The notes under the pieces are model-generated. The model was not told where the DNA came from, did not search any database, and was given only the letters and a program-made list of their open reading frames with translations. The position numbers were made by a program, and so were the translations under genes. Shown here piece by piece: positions 53,810 through 62,583 of a stretch of DNA of 64,000 bases (positions within the stretch are counted from its first letter, which is position 1; each line of letters opens with the position of its first letter). The stretch is from Silanimonas sp. (GTDB taxonomy: Bacteria > Pseudomonadota > Gammaproteobacteria > Xanthomonadales > Xanthomonadaceae): positions 62,001 through 126,000 of the forward strand of contig NZ_JAPZQK010000002.1 in assembly GCF_027530345.1 (NCBI RefSeq). The letters are read 5' to 3'.

Positions 53810-55294
53810 ATGCCCCTCCCGCGCGTCCACCCCGCACCCGCCGCCCTCGCCGTCGCTCTTTCGCTGGGAGTTGCCTCGATGACCGCCTCCGCCTCCGTTC
53901 CCCAGCGCCTTGCCATCTACAGCGGTGGTTTCGAATCCGTCAGCCAGACCCGCGGCGGCAACGCGCAGGCCGGCTATGCCCTGGTGCAGCGCCCTGTGCG
54001 CGTGATGCCTGGCGAATGGTCCATCGACGACCTTCCGCTCGCGCTCGATCCGTCCACCGTGCAGCTCAGCGGCGATGGCGTGGCGGTGCGCAGCCAGCGC
54101 TACGACTTCGCCACCGCCGACCATGCGCAGCTGCTGCAGCGCGCGGTGGGGCGCACGATCACCGTCGAACAGAGCGTCGCCAGCGGCGTGCGCGAATACA
54201 CCGGCGTCCTCATTGCGGCAGGCAACGGCCTGACCTTGCGCGAGGCCAGCGGCCAGCTGCGCGTGCTCTCCGGCTACAGCGGTTTCACGCTGGCCGAGCC
54301 GCCGAGCGGGCTGGTGGCGCGCCCGACCCTGCGTTTCCTGATCGACGCGCCGGCCGCGCGCGACGCCCGGCTCGACTACGCCACCGCGGGCCTCGCGTGG
54401 CGTGCGGAGTACCGCGCCGTGCTGGCCGGCAGCGGCAGTTCCTGCCGGATGGCCCTCGAAGGCCATGCGATGGTGGCGAACCGCTCCGGTGTCGATTTCA
54501 ACGACGTCGCGCTGGACCTGGTGGCCGGCGAGCCCAACCGCCGCGTCGACGTGATCCAGGTGAGCGGGACGATGATGCGCGCCGCCGCTGCGCCGCCGGA
54601 GGCCAAGATGATGGCCGACGAAGGCGCGCCCTCGGTGTCGGCCTCGGGCGAGAACCATCGCTACACCCTGCCCGGCACCGGCGACCTGCCCGACGGCTCG
54701 CTGCAGCGCCTGCCGCTGCTCAAGCCCGCGGCCAACGTGCCCTGCGAGCGCCGCCTGGTGGCGGTGCGCAACGACGGCGACTGGATGCCGGATCGCCCGA
54801 TGATCCATCGCGAACTCGGCGGCGACGGCGAGATCCCGGTGCGTTCGCGCCTCGTGTTCAAGAACGATCGCGCGGCCGGGCTGGGCGTACCGCTGCCCGC
54901 GGGACGCCTGCGCGCCTTCGACGGCAGCGAGCTGATGGGCGAAGCCGACATCGGCCACACCGCCGCGGGCCGCGAACTCGACCTCGACCTCGGCGGCGCC
55001 TTCGACGTGACGGCCCAACGCAAGACCGTCGATTTCCAGCTGGACCGAAGCGGCCGCACGATGACCGAGACCGTGGAGTGGACGCTGCGCAACGCCAAGG
55101 CCGCCGAGGCCACGGTGCGCCTTGGCGACCGCCTGCCGCGCTGGACGGAGTGGCAGTTGCTCGAAGGCGGCGAGCGCTTCAGCAAGACCGACGCGCAGCG
55201 CATCGAAGCGGACGTGCGCGTCCCGGCCGGCGGCGAGACGGTGCTGCGCTACACCGTGCGCTATCGTTGGGCCGCTGACATCACCCTCGACTGA
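53810..55294 (+). CDS. DUF4139 domain-containing exported protein
   Basis: Signal peptide; LAIYSGGFESVSQTRGGNAQAGYALVQRPVRVMPGEWSIDDLP; LVFKNDRAAGLGVPLPAGRLRAF. Confidence 0.75.
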   Translation: MPLPRVHPAPAALAVALSLGVASMTASASVPQRLAIYSGGFESVSQTRGGNAQAGYALVQRPVRVMPGEWSIDDLPLALDPSTVQLSGDGVAVRSQRYDFATADHAQLLQRAVGRTITVEQSVASGVREYTGVLIAAGNGLTLREASGQLRVLSGYSGFTLAEPPSGLVARPTLRFLIDAPAARDARLDYATAGLAWRAEYRAVLAGSGSSCRMALEGHAMVANRSGVDFNDVALDLVAGEPNRRVDVIQVSGTMMRAAAAPPEAKMMADEGAPSVSASGENHRYTLPGTGDLPDGSLQRLPLLKPAANVPCERRLVAVRNDGDWMPDRPMIHRELGGDGEIPVRSRLVFKNDRAAGLGVPLPAGRLRAFDGSELMGEADIGHTAAGRELDLDLGGAFDVTAQRKTVDFQLDRSGRTMTETVEWTLRNAKAAEATVRLGDRLPRWTEWQLLEGGERFSKTDAQRIEADVRVPAGGETVLRYTVRYRWAADITLD

Positions 55295-55304
55295 GACTCC
55301 CCCC

Positions 55305-56054
55305 ATGCTGGAACGCATCGCCCACGGCAACGTGCTCGAAATCCGCCTCGCGCGGCCGCCCGTCAACGCGCTGAACCCGGAACTGCTCGCGGCGCTCGCC
55401 ACGGCCTTCGCGCCCGCGCAGCTCCACGGCGTCGAAGGCGTCGTGCTCTCGGGTGGGCCGAAGGTGTTCTCCGGCGGGCTCGACGTGCCGCACCTGCTCG
55501 GCCTCGACCGTGCCGGCCTCACCGCCGCGTGGTCGGGCTTCTTCGCCACCGCACGGGCCATCGCGCACTGCCCGGTGCCCGTCGTCGCCGCCATCGGCGG
55601 CCACAGCCCGGCCGGCGGCTGCGTGCTGGCGCTGTGCTGCGACTACCGGGTGATGGCACGCGGCGCCTACCGCATCGGCCTCAACGAAACGCAGGTCGGG
55701 CTTGTGGTGCCGGATGCGATCCAGGTGCTGATGCGCCGCGTCGTCGGCACGCATCGCGCCGAGCGACTGATGGTGGCCGGCGCGATGATCGACTCGGAGC
55801 AGGCGCTGGCCATCGGCCTCGTCGACGAACTCACCGACGCCGACCACGTCGCCACGCGCGGCCTGCATTGGCTGGGCGAACTGGCCGCCCTGCCCCGCGA
55901 ACCGATGCTGACCACGCGGAAGATCGCCCGCACCGACCTGCATGCGGCCCTCGACGGCTTCACCGACGACGAGCTGGACGGCTTCGTCGACCGCTGGTTC
56001 GCCAAGGCGACCCAGGACGCGCTCCACGCCCTGGTGGCGAAGCTCAAGAAGTAA
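55305..56054 (+). CDS. Enoyl-CoA hydratase/isomerase family protein
   Basis: MLERIAHGNVLEIRLARPPVNALNPELL; AAIGGHSPAGGCVLALCCDYRVM. Confidence 0.9.
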   Translation: MLERIAHGNVLEIRLARPPVNALNPELLAALATAFAPAQLHGVEGVVLSGGPKVFSGGLDVPHLLGLDRAGLTAAWSGFFATARAIAHCPVPVVAAIGGHSPAGGCVLALCCDYRVMARGAYRIGLNETQVGLVVPDAIQVLMRRVVGTHRAERLMVAGAMIDSEQALAIGLVDELTDADHVATRGLHWLGELAALPREPMLTTRKIARTDLHAALDGFTDDELDGFVDRWFAKATQDALHALVAKLKK

Positions 56055-56065
56055 GCTTCGCTCCC

Positions 56066-57424
56066 TCAGCGCTGCCCGCCGACCGCAGTGGCGGCGCCGA
56101 CCGGGCGGATCCACACCTCCACGCGACGGTTGCGCAAACGCCCGGCCAGCGTGTCGTTGCTGGCCACCGTCGCGATCTGCCCGAGCCCGCGCTGGCGCGC
56201 CACGCGAAGCCCCTTCGTCCTCAGCTCTGCGGCCACGAGGTCGACGCGGTCGTTGCTCAGCGAGAGCGCGAGGTAGGGCGTCGCTTCGGAACGATCGGCG
56301 AACCCGATCAGCAGCAATTCGTGGCCGCCCTGACGCGGCGCGGCCATGAAGCGGGCCAGGCGCTCGATGTCTTCGACCGCCTTGTTGTCGAGCACGGCCG
56401 CACCCTCGCCGAAGCGGAAATTCAGGCTCAAGCGACGCGCTCCGGCGACGAGCGCGCGGTAGTCCTGGTGCTCCGGCGCCCGCTGGTCGAGGGCGCGGAT
56501 GTCCTGCGGCACGAAGCCGACGTCGGCGACGACCTGCTGGCCCGAAGGGCCCAGCGCGAAATCGATCAGGGCCTGCACTTCCGCGCGCGGTCGCGCCGCG
56601 CTGTAGAGGAACAGACGGCGCGCGAGCACGTAGTCCTCGGTGGCGACGCTCAGCGCCGTCGGCGCCATTGGCACGGTGCCGCGCTCCGACAAAGCCAAAG
56701 GCTTCGCGCGCCCCACGCCAGCGAGGCCGACGAAACCGATGGCCTGCGGGTCCGCCGCGACCGCCGCGGCGAGCTGCTCCGTCGATTCGTAGCGCGCAGC
56801 GGCCGCGCTGAGCGGCGCCTCGCCCATCACCAGCGATTTGAAGGTGTCGAACGTGCCGGAGCGGTCGTCGCGGGCATGCAGCACCACGGGGCCGGGCGCA
56901 CCGCCGACCTGCGACCAGTCGCGCACGCGCCCGGAGAAGAGCGCGCGGACCTGGTCGACCGTCAGGGTCGACACGCGGTTGCCCGGATGCACGATCACCG
57001 ACAGGCCATCGAGGGCGATGACGTGTTCCAGCCCCTTCTCGTAAAGCGGGCCGATCAGCCGTGCGCCCTGCACCTCCTCCTCGCGCACCGCGCGGGACGC
57101 CATCCACAGATCGCAGTCGCCGTCGCGAAGCGCAGCGAAGCCGGTGCTGGTGCCATGCGCCAGCACGTCGACGACGAGCGGGCCCTTCGGAGTGGTGAAG
57201 CGCAGCCGCGACTCATCGAGGGCGGGGGTGTCCTGGCCGTCGAAGCGCCAGCCCTGCTGGGCCGCCCAGGCCTTCGCCAGCTCCGGGGCCAAGCGCTGGC
57301 CGACCGTGTTCGAACCGGAAAGACAGACCCGCGCCGCGCCCGCCGGCGCCTGCGCCTGCACGGCCCACGCCATGGCGAGCACCAGGCCCACCGCCACACC
57401 GCGCCACACTGCCGATCCGCGCAT
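56066..57424 (-). CDS. Phosphate-binding-protein-like (PstS-like) domain fused to OmpA-like C-terminal domain
   Basis: VCLSGSNTVGQRLAPELAKAW, VHPGNRVSTLTVDQVRALFSG; C-terminus GFADRSEATPYLALSLSNDRVDLVAAELR...NRRVEVWIRP. Confidence 0.8.
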   Translation of the reverse strand: MRGSAVWRGVAVGLVLAMAWAVQAQAPAGAARVCLSGSNTVGQRLAPELAKAWAAQQGWRFDGQDTPALDESRLRFTTPKGPLVVDVLAHGTSTGFAALRDGDCDLWMASRAVREEEVQGARLIGPLYEKGLEHVIALDGLSVIVHPGNRVSTLTVDQVRALFSGRVRDWSQVGGAPGPVVLHARDDRSGTFDTFKSLVMGEAPLSAAAARYESTEQLAAAVAADPQAIGFVGLAGVGRAKPLALSERGTVPMAPTALSVATEDYVLARRLFLYSAARPRAEVQALIDFALGPSGQQVVADVGFVPQDIRALDQRAPEHQDYRALVAGARRLSLNFRFGEGAAVLDNKAVEDIERLARFMAAPRQGGHELLLIGFADRSEATPYLALSLSNDRVDLVAAELRTKGLRVARQRGLGQIATVASNDTLAGRLRNRRVEVWIRPVGAATAVGGQR

Positions 57425-57499
57425 CGCTTGCCCCGCTGGCCGAAAGCCCGACAGGTTGGCGATCCGCGGTGACGCGTTCGTTGCGCGCGGATGACCGTT

Positions 57500-58384
57500 T
57501 CAGTCGCCGGTGGCGACGGGCCGCGAGGGATCGCTCACCCAGCCCGACCAGGAGGGCGCGAACAGGGTGGGCATTGGCCAACCGGCGTGCACGAGCGCCA
57601 GCGCGTTGTGACAAGCCGTGACGCCGGAGCCGCAGAACAACCATGACGCGGTGCCCTCCGGCAGCAGCGCTCGCCACTCCGCCTGCAACTGCGGCCGTGG
57701 CTTGAACCGCCCCGCGGCAAGGTTCTCGGCGAAGGGGCGGTTGATGGCCCCGGGGATGTGCCCCGCTTTCGGGTCGAGGGGTTCGACATCGCCGCGGAAG
57801 CGTTCGCGGGCGCGGGCATCGACCAGCGCGATGGAGGCATCGCGCGCCGCCACCGCGTCGGCGTCGATGGTCGGAGCGCTGCCGGGACACCAGCCGTCGC
57901 CCTGCGCCTCCCGACTGACAGCTTCGTGCCCACCGAAAGCCGCGGCCTCGATGGGCGCGTCATCGACGGGGACCTCCGCCGCGATCCAGGCGGCAAACCC
58001 GCCATCGAGCACGCGCACGTCGACATGCCCCATCCAGCGCAGCAGCCACCACGCACGCGCCGCCGCCATGGCGCCGCTCCCACCGTCATAGACGACCACC
58101 GGCGTCGCCGGCGTGATGCGCCAGCGGGCGAGCGTCGTGGCGAACCGGTCCGCCTCGGGCAGCGGATGGCGGCCTTCCGAAGCGGGCTTCGCGTGGTCGG
58201 AGAGATCGTCATCAAGATGCGCATACACCGCGCCAGGAATCCGCGATGCCGCGAACGCACGGCGGCCGGCATCGGCATCGGCGAGGTCGAAGCGCGCATC
58301 GATGATGCGCAATGACGGGTCGCCGAGACGTGCGCACAGGGCCTCGACATCGACCAGCGGCGACGGTTCGTTCAATGCGGTCAT
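57500..58384 (-). CDS. sseA: Sulfurtransferase (thiosulfate/3-mercaptopyruvate type, two rhodanese domains)
   Basis: LVDVEALCARLGDPSLRIIDARFDL; GHIPGAINRPF; WLFCGSGVTACHNAL. Confidence 0.9.
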   Translation of the reverse strand: MTALNEPSPLVDVEALCARLGDPSLRIIDARFDLADADAGRRAFAASRIPGAVYAHLDDDLSDHAKPASEGRHPLPEADRFATTLARWRITPATPVVVYDGGSGAMAAARAWWLLRWMGHVDVRVLDGGFAAWIAAEVPVDDAPIEAAAFGGHEAVSREAQGDGWCPGSAPTIDADAVAARDASIALVDARARERFRGDVEPLDPKAGHIPGAINRPFAENLAAGRFKPRPQLQAEWRALLPEGTASWLFCGSGVTACHNALALVHAGWPMPTLFAPSWSGWVSDPSRPVATGD

Positions 58385-58415
58385 CGCGGCGCTCCGTGTT
58401 CGGGAGCCCGAGTAT

Positions 58416-59027
58416 TCAGCGCGGTGAAGCGGCCTGCAAACGCTCGCGCAAGTTCACCAGCATGGCCGCGGTGGCGCCCCAGATGCGGTGTTCGCGCCAC
58501 TGGAACTCCACTAGCAGGCGCGTGCGGCCGCGCCACTCCATCGCCACATCGCGGGCGCTGGCCGGGTCGAGCAGGAAATCGAGCGGCACTTCGAAGGCTT
58601 CGGCCACTTCGTCGGCGTTCGGATGCAAGGGATGCTCGTGGTCAATGCGCGCCACCAGCGGATAGACATGAAAGCCGGTGATCGTCGCGTACGGGTCGAG
58701 CCAGCCGAGCGGCTCGATGCTGCGCGCCGGCAGACCGACTTCCTCCTCGGTTTCGCGGATCGCTGCCGCGAGCGGACCCGCGTCGGCGAGATCGACGCGC
58801 CCACCGGGGAAGCTGATCTGGCCGGCATGGTGCCGCAGCGCGTCCTGCCGCCGCGTCAGGAGCACCGTGGTGCCGCTGCCGTGTTCGCGCAGGCCGACGA
58901 GCACCGCGGCCGGGCGCAAGGGTTCGGCGGGCAACAGATCCGCCAACTGTTCGAGGTTCCACGGCGACGCGACGGGCGCCGGGTGCAGCCCAAGCAGCGC
59001 GCGTTCGAACAGGTGGCGGGACAGCAT
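58416..59027 (-). CDS. CoA pyrophosphatase, NUDIX family
   Basis: QISFPGGRVDLADAGPLAAAIRETEEEVGL. Confidence 0.93.
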   Translation of the reverse strand: MLSRHLFERALLGLHPAPVASPWNLEQLADLLPAEPLRPAAVLVGLREHGSGTTVLLTRRQDALRHHAGQISFPGGRVDLADAGPLAAAIRETEEEVGLPARSIEPLGWLDPYATITGFHVYPLVARIDHEHPLHPNADEVAEAFEVPLDFLLDPASARDVAMEWRGRTRLLVEFQWREHRIWGATAAMLVNLRERLQAASPR

Positions 59028-59035
59028 CGAACGCT

Positions 59036-59215
59036 TCAGCCGGCGAGCCGCGACTCGCGTTCCGGCAGCACCTCGTCCGTCAGGCGCTGGCGTTCGGCAT
59101 CGCCCATCAGCGACCAGCGCGCGATCTCGTCGCCGGTGCGGAAGCAGCCTTCACAGAAGCCGGTGGCGTCGAGGCTGCAGATGCCGATGCAAGGGGTGAG
59201 GATTGGCGTGGACAT
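59036..59215 (-). CDS. DUF1289-like small Cys-rich protein (59 aa)
   Basis: Hand-translated MSTPILTPCIGICSLDATGFCEGCFRTGDEIARWSLMGDAERQRLTDEVLPERESRLAG*; below the length cut-off of the ORF track. Confidence 0.82.
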   Translation of the reverse strand: MSTPILTPCIGICSLDATGFCEGCFRTGDEIARWSLMGDAERQRLTDEVLPERESRLAG

Positions 59216-59281
59216 TCAAGGTTCCGGAAACAAACAGGGCGCCGCCGGAGCGACGCCCTGTCGATGCCGCGAGCGTCGGGA

Positions 59282-60025
59282 TTACTTGACGCTGACGAGC
59301 TTCAGGTCGAACACGAGGGCCTGGCCCGGGCCGACCGGCGAACGCGGGTCGTTGCCGAAGGCCTTGTCGGCCGGCAGGTAGATTTCCCAACGCGAGCCGA
59401 CCGGCATCAGCGGCAGCACTTCGCGGATGCCGACGAGCGGGAACTGTTCGATCTTGAACGTGGCCGGCTGCGCGTTCGGCGACGCGTAGGTGTTGGCCAG
59501 CTCCTGGCCGGTGTGCAGCGAGTAGCGGAAGTGCATCTGCACTTCGCTCGTCGCGGTCGGGCGCGCACCGGTGCCGGCGTCGATGATGCGGTACTGGATG
59601 CCCGAGGGCAGCGTGGTGACGCCCTGCTTGGCGCGATTGGCCGCCAGGAAGGCGTCCGACTTCGCCTTGTTCTCGCGAGCGGCGGTCTCGAACTGGGTGC
59701 GGGCTTCGGTCTGCAGCTTCTGCTGCAGCCAGCCCACGGCGCGGCCCATCTGCTCTTCGGTGTAGGCCGCCTGGCGCTTGTTGTAGGCGTCCTGCAGGCC
59801 GCGGATGACCTGGTTCATGTCGACGTCCGCCTTGGCGTTGACGATCGACAGGCCGGCGTCATAGCCGAGCGCGTAGCTCAGGGTGTTCTTGTCGGGCTGG
59901 GGCAGCGGCGCCTGCTGGGCCGGAGCGCCCTGCGGACGGGCCTGCGGAGCGGGGGCCGGGGCCTGCGCGGTCGCGGCGGTGGCGACGGCGGCAGCAAGGG
60001 CAACAGCGAGGACGCGCACGATCAT
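59282..60025 (-). CDS. fkpA: FKBP-type peptidylprolyl isomerase (FkpA/Mip-like)
   Basis: Signal peptide; ALGYDAGLSI N-domain; LPSGIQYRIIDAGTGARPTATSEVQMHF...WEIYLPADKAFGNDPRSPVGPGQALVFDLKLVSV. Confidence 0.92.
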   Translation of the reverse strand: MIVRVLAVALAAAVATAATAQAPAPAPQARPQGAPAQQAPLPQPDKNTLSYALGYDAGLSIVNAKADVDMNQVIRGLQDAYNKRQAAYTEEQMGRAVGWLQQKLQTEARTQFETAARENKAKSDAFLAANRAKQGVTTLPSGIQYRIIDAGTGARPTATSEVQMHFRYSLHTGQELANTYASPNAQPATFKIEQFPLVGIREVLPLMPVGSRWEIYLPADKAFGNDPRSPVGPGQALVFDLKLVSVK

Positions 60026-60049
60026 TCAAGTCTCCAGCGTAAAAAGAAT

Positions 60050-60070
60050 CGAGGCCGTGGGGCGGCCTCG
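60050..60070 (-). promoter_or_regulatory. Terminator-like hairpin in fkpA 5' leader
   Basis: Minus strand CGAGGCCG-CCCCA-CGGCCTCG then ATTCTTTTTACG, located between a TATTCT -10 candidate (60081-60086) and the ATG. Confidence 0.55.
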
Positions 60071-60134
60071 AGGGCGACGTAGAATAGCGGCCGGGGGCCT
60101 GAATCGCCACTGACATTCCGGGCCCGGAAGCACA

Positions 60135-60143
60135 CTTATCCAC
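60135..60143 (+). promoter_or_regulatory. Consensus DnaA-box sequence TTATCCACA
   Basis: Exact 9-mer in fkpA/enoyl-CoA hydratase divergent intergenic region. Confidence 0.4.
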
Positions 60144-60161
60144 AGCCCGCGCGGAGCGCGC

Positions 60162-60944
60162 ATGACCTTTAACACCCTCCTAACCGAAGATCGGGGCGCG
60201 GTTCGCGTCATCACGGTCAACCGCCCCGACAAGCTCAACGCGCTGAACCACGCGACGCTGACCGATCTGCACGCGGCCTTCGCTGCCGCCGCGGCCGACG
60301 ACAGCGTCCGCGCCATCGTGCTCACCGGCGCCGGCCCAAAGGCTTTCGTGGCGGGCGCGGACATCGCCGAGATGAATGGCCTGAGCCCGGTGCAGTCTCG
60401 CGATTTCTCGCGCCACGGCCAGGCGCTCATGACCCGCATCGAACGCCTCGGCAAGCCGGTGGTCGGCATGCTCAACGGCTTCGCGCTCGGCGGTGGCCTC
60501 GAGCTGGCGATGGCCTGCCACCTGCGCATCGCCGCCGACACCGCGAAGATCGGCCAGCCGGAAATCAACCTCGGCCTGATCCCCGGCTTCGGCGGCACGC
60601 AGCGCCTGCTGCGCCTCGCCGGCCGCGCCGCCACCCTCGAACTCTGCCTGCTCGGTGCGCCGATCGGCGCGGAGCGCGCGATGCAGCTCGGCATCGTCAA
60701 TCGCGTGGTTCCGGCGGCGGAGCTTGAAGCCGCCACCTTCGCCATCGCCGAGCAGCTCGCGAGCGCGGCGCCGCAGGCCCTTCGCGGCATCCTCGACGCC
60801 GTGCTGATCGGCGGCGAATCGCCGATCGATGTCGGCCTCGATTACGAGACGCAGGGCTTCGCCATCGCGTTCTCGACCGAGGACATGAAGGAAGGCACCG
60901 GCGCCTTCCTCGCCAAGCGCAAACCCAGCTTCACCGGCCGCTGA
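60162..60944 (+). CDS. Enoyl-CoA hydratase
   Basis: RVITVNRPDKLNALNHATL; GAGPKAFVAGADIAEM; GFALGGGLELAMACHLRIA; GFGGTQRL. Confidence 0.95.
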   Translation: MTFNTLLTEDRGAVRVITVNRPDKLNALNHATLTDLHAAFAAAAADDSVRAIVLTGAGPKAFVAGADIAEMNGLSPVQSRDFSRHGQALMTRIERLGKPVVGMLNGFALGGGLELAMACHLRIAADTAKIGQPEINLGLIPGFGGTQRLLRLAGRAATLELCLLGAPIGAERAMQLGIVNRVVPAAELEAATFAIAEQLASAAPQALRGILDAVLIGGESPIDVGLDYETQGFAIAFSTEDMKEGTGAFLAKRKPSFTGR

Positions 60945-60978
60945 GCGCGCGCGGGCCGGCGGTCATGGGCGGGCGACG

Positions 60979-62583
60979 ATGAGCCTGCATCGGTTCTTCG
61001 GCGGCCTCGTACTGCCGGCGATGAAGCCCGTGCCGGCACCGGTGCGGCGATTGCCGCTGCCGGGCCGACTGCGCGTGCCTCTGCTCCAACACGCCGGTGC
61101 GGAGGCCGAGGCCTGCGTGGCGGTCGGCGATCGCGTTCGGCGGTTCCAGCGGATCGGTCGCCGCGCGGCAGACACGTTTGGCGCGGACGTGCATGCACCG
61201 GCGGCCGGCGTTGTGGTCGCGATCGAGCGCGGGCCGGTCGCGATGCCGGGCACGCCGGAGGCGACGCATGTGGTGATCGCGGTCGATGCCGACGCTGCGC
61301 AAGCGTGGGTTTCGGGCGACGGCGAATCGCAGGACGACGCCCGGATGCCGGCGCTCGATCCACGCACGACGCCCCACGACGCCCTGCGCCAGCGGCTGGC
61401 CGACGCCGGTCTGGTGGGCCTCGGGGGCGCGGGCTTTCCGACCGCCGAGAAGCTCTCCCTCACGCACCACCTCCTGATCCTCAACGGGGCCGAGTGCGAG
61501 CCCGTGGTGGCCTGTGACGAAGCTCTGCTGCGCGAGCGCGCCGACGAGGTGGTGGCCGGCGGACGGCTGCTGGCGCGTCTGTGCGGCGCCGCACGCCTTG
61601 TGCTGGCGATGGAACAACGCATGGGCTCGGCCCTGCCGGCGGTGCAGGCAGCGATCGCCGCAAACGTGGACGGTGACGTCGAGCGGCTGAGGGTTGAACT
61701 GGCGCTGCTACCGGACCGTTACCCCGCCGGTGGTGAACGCCAGCTCATCCAGGCGCTGACCGGCGAGGAAGTCCCCGACGGCGGCCTGCCGCGCGACCTC
61801 GGCGTGCTCGTGCAGAACGTCGGCACCGCCGCGGCGGCTTGGCGGGCCGTCGTGCATGGCGAACCGCAGGTCTCGCGCCTGGTGACCGTGGGTGGCGATG
61901 GGGTTTCCCATGCCGCCACCTTCGAAGTGTTGCTCGGCACCCCGGCGTCGCGCGTGGCGGAAGCCGTGGGCGGCTGGCGCGACGACGCAACGGTGCTGCG
62001 CGCCGGTGGCCCGATGATGGGCGTGGCGCTGCCGCATGACGACGTGGCGGTGATCAAGACCACCATCGCCCTCACCGCCTGGTGCGGGCCTGTGTCACCC
62101 GATGCAGGAGCGCGTTCATCCGCGCCAAGGTCGCCGCTGCCCTGCATCCGCTGCGGCGACTGCGCGGACGCCTGCCCTTCACGGCTCCAACCACAGTTGC
62201 TGCATGGGCGCCTCAAGGCCTCCGACGGCGGCGACCTGGGCGGCGCCCTGGCCCTCGGCCTCGGTGCCTGCATCGAATGCGGGGCCTGCGACGCCGTCTG
62301 CCCGAGCGCGATCCCGCTCACCGCCGGCTTCGTCGCGGCCCGGCAGTCGGCACGGCTCGGCCAGCACCAGCGCGTGCAAGCGGAGGCGGCGAAGGAGCGC
62401 TTCGAACGCCGCATCGAACGCCTGCAGCGCGAGGCCGAAGACGCCGCCCAGCACCAGGCCCAGCGGGTGAAGCGGGTGTCCGGCGCCGCGGCGGCGGCCT
62501 TGGCGAAGGCCCGATCCAAACGCGCCGGGAGTGGTTCGGCCCCGAGCACGGCGGACGCGCCATCCGACGGTGGCCCGCCGTGA
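60979..62583 (+). CDS. rnfC: Electron transport complex subunit RnfC/RsxC
   Basis: GLVGLGGAGFPTAEKL; CIRCGDCADACPSRLQPQLL...CIECGACDAVCPSAIPLT. Confidence 0.95.
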   Translation: MSLHRFFGGLVLPAMKPVPAPVRRLPLPGRLRVPLLQHAGAEAEACVAVGDRVRRFQRIGRRAADTFGADVHAPAAGVVVAIERGPVAMPGTPEATHVVIAVDADAAQAWVSGDGESQDDARMPALDPRTTPHDALRQRLADAGLVGLGGAGFPTAEKLSLTHHLLILNGAECEPVVACDEALLRERADEVVAGGRLLARLCGAARLVLAMEQRMGSALPAVQAAIAANVDGDVERLRVELALLPDRYPAGGERQLIQALTGEEVPDGGLPRDLGVLVQNVGTAAAAWRAVVHGEPQVSRLVTVGGDGVSHAATFEVLLGTPASRVAEAVGGWRDDATVLRAGGPMMGVALPHDDVAVIKTTIALTAWCGPVSPDAGARSSAPRSPLPCIRCGDCADACPSRLQPQLLHGRLKASDGGDLGGALALGLGACIECGACDAVCPSAIPLTAGFVAARQSARLGQHQRVQAEAAKERFERRIERLQREAEDAAQHQAQRVKRVSGAAAAALAKARSKRAGSGSAPSTADAPSDGGPP

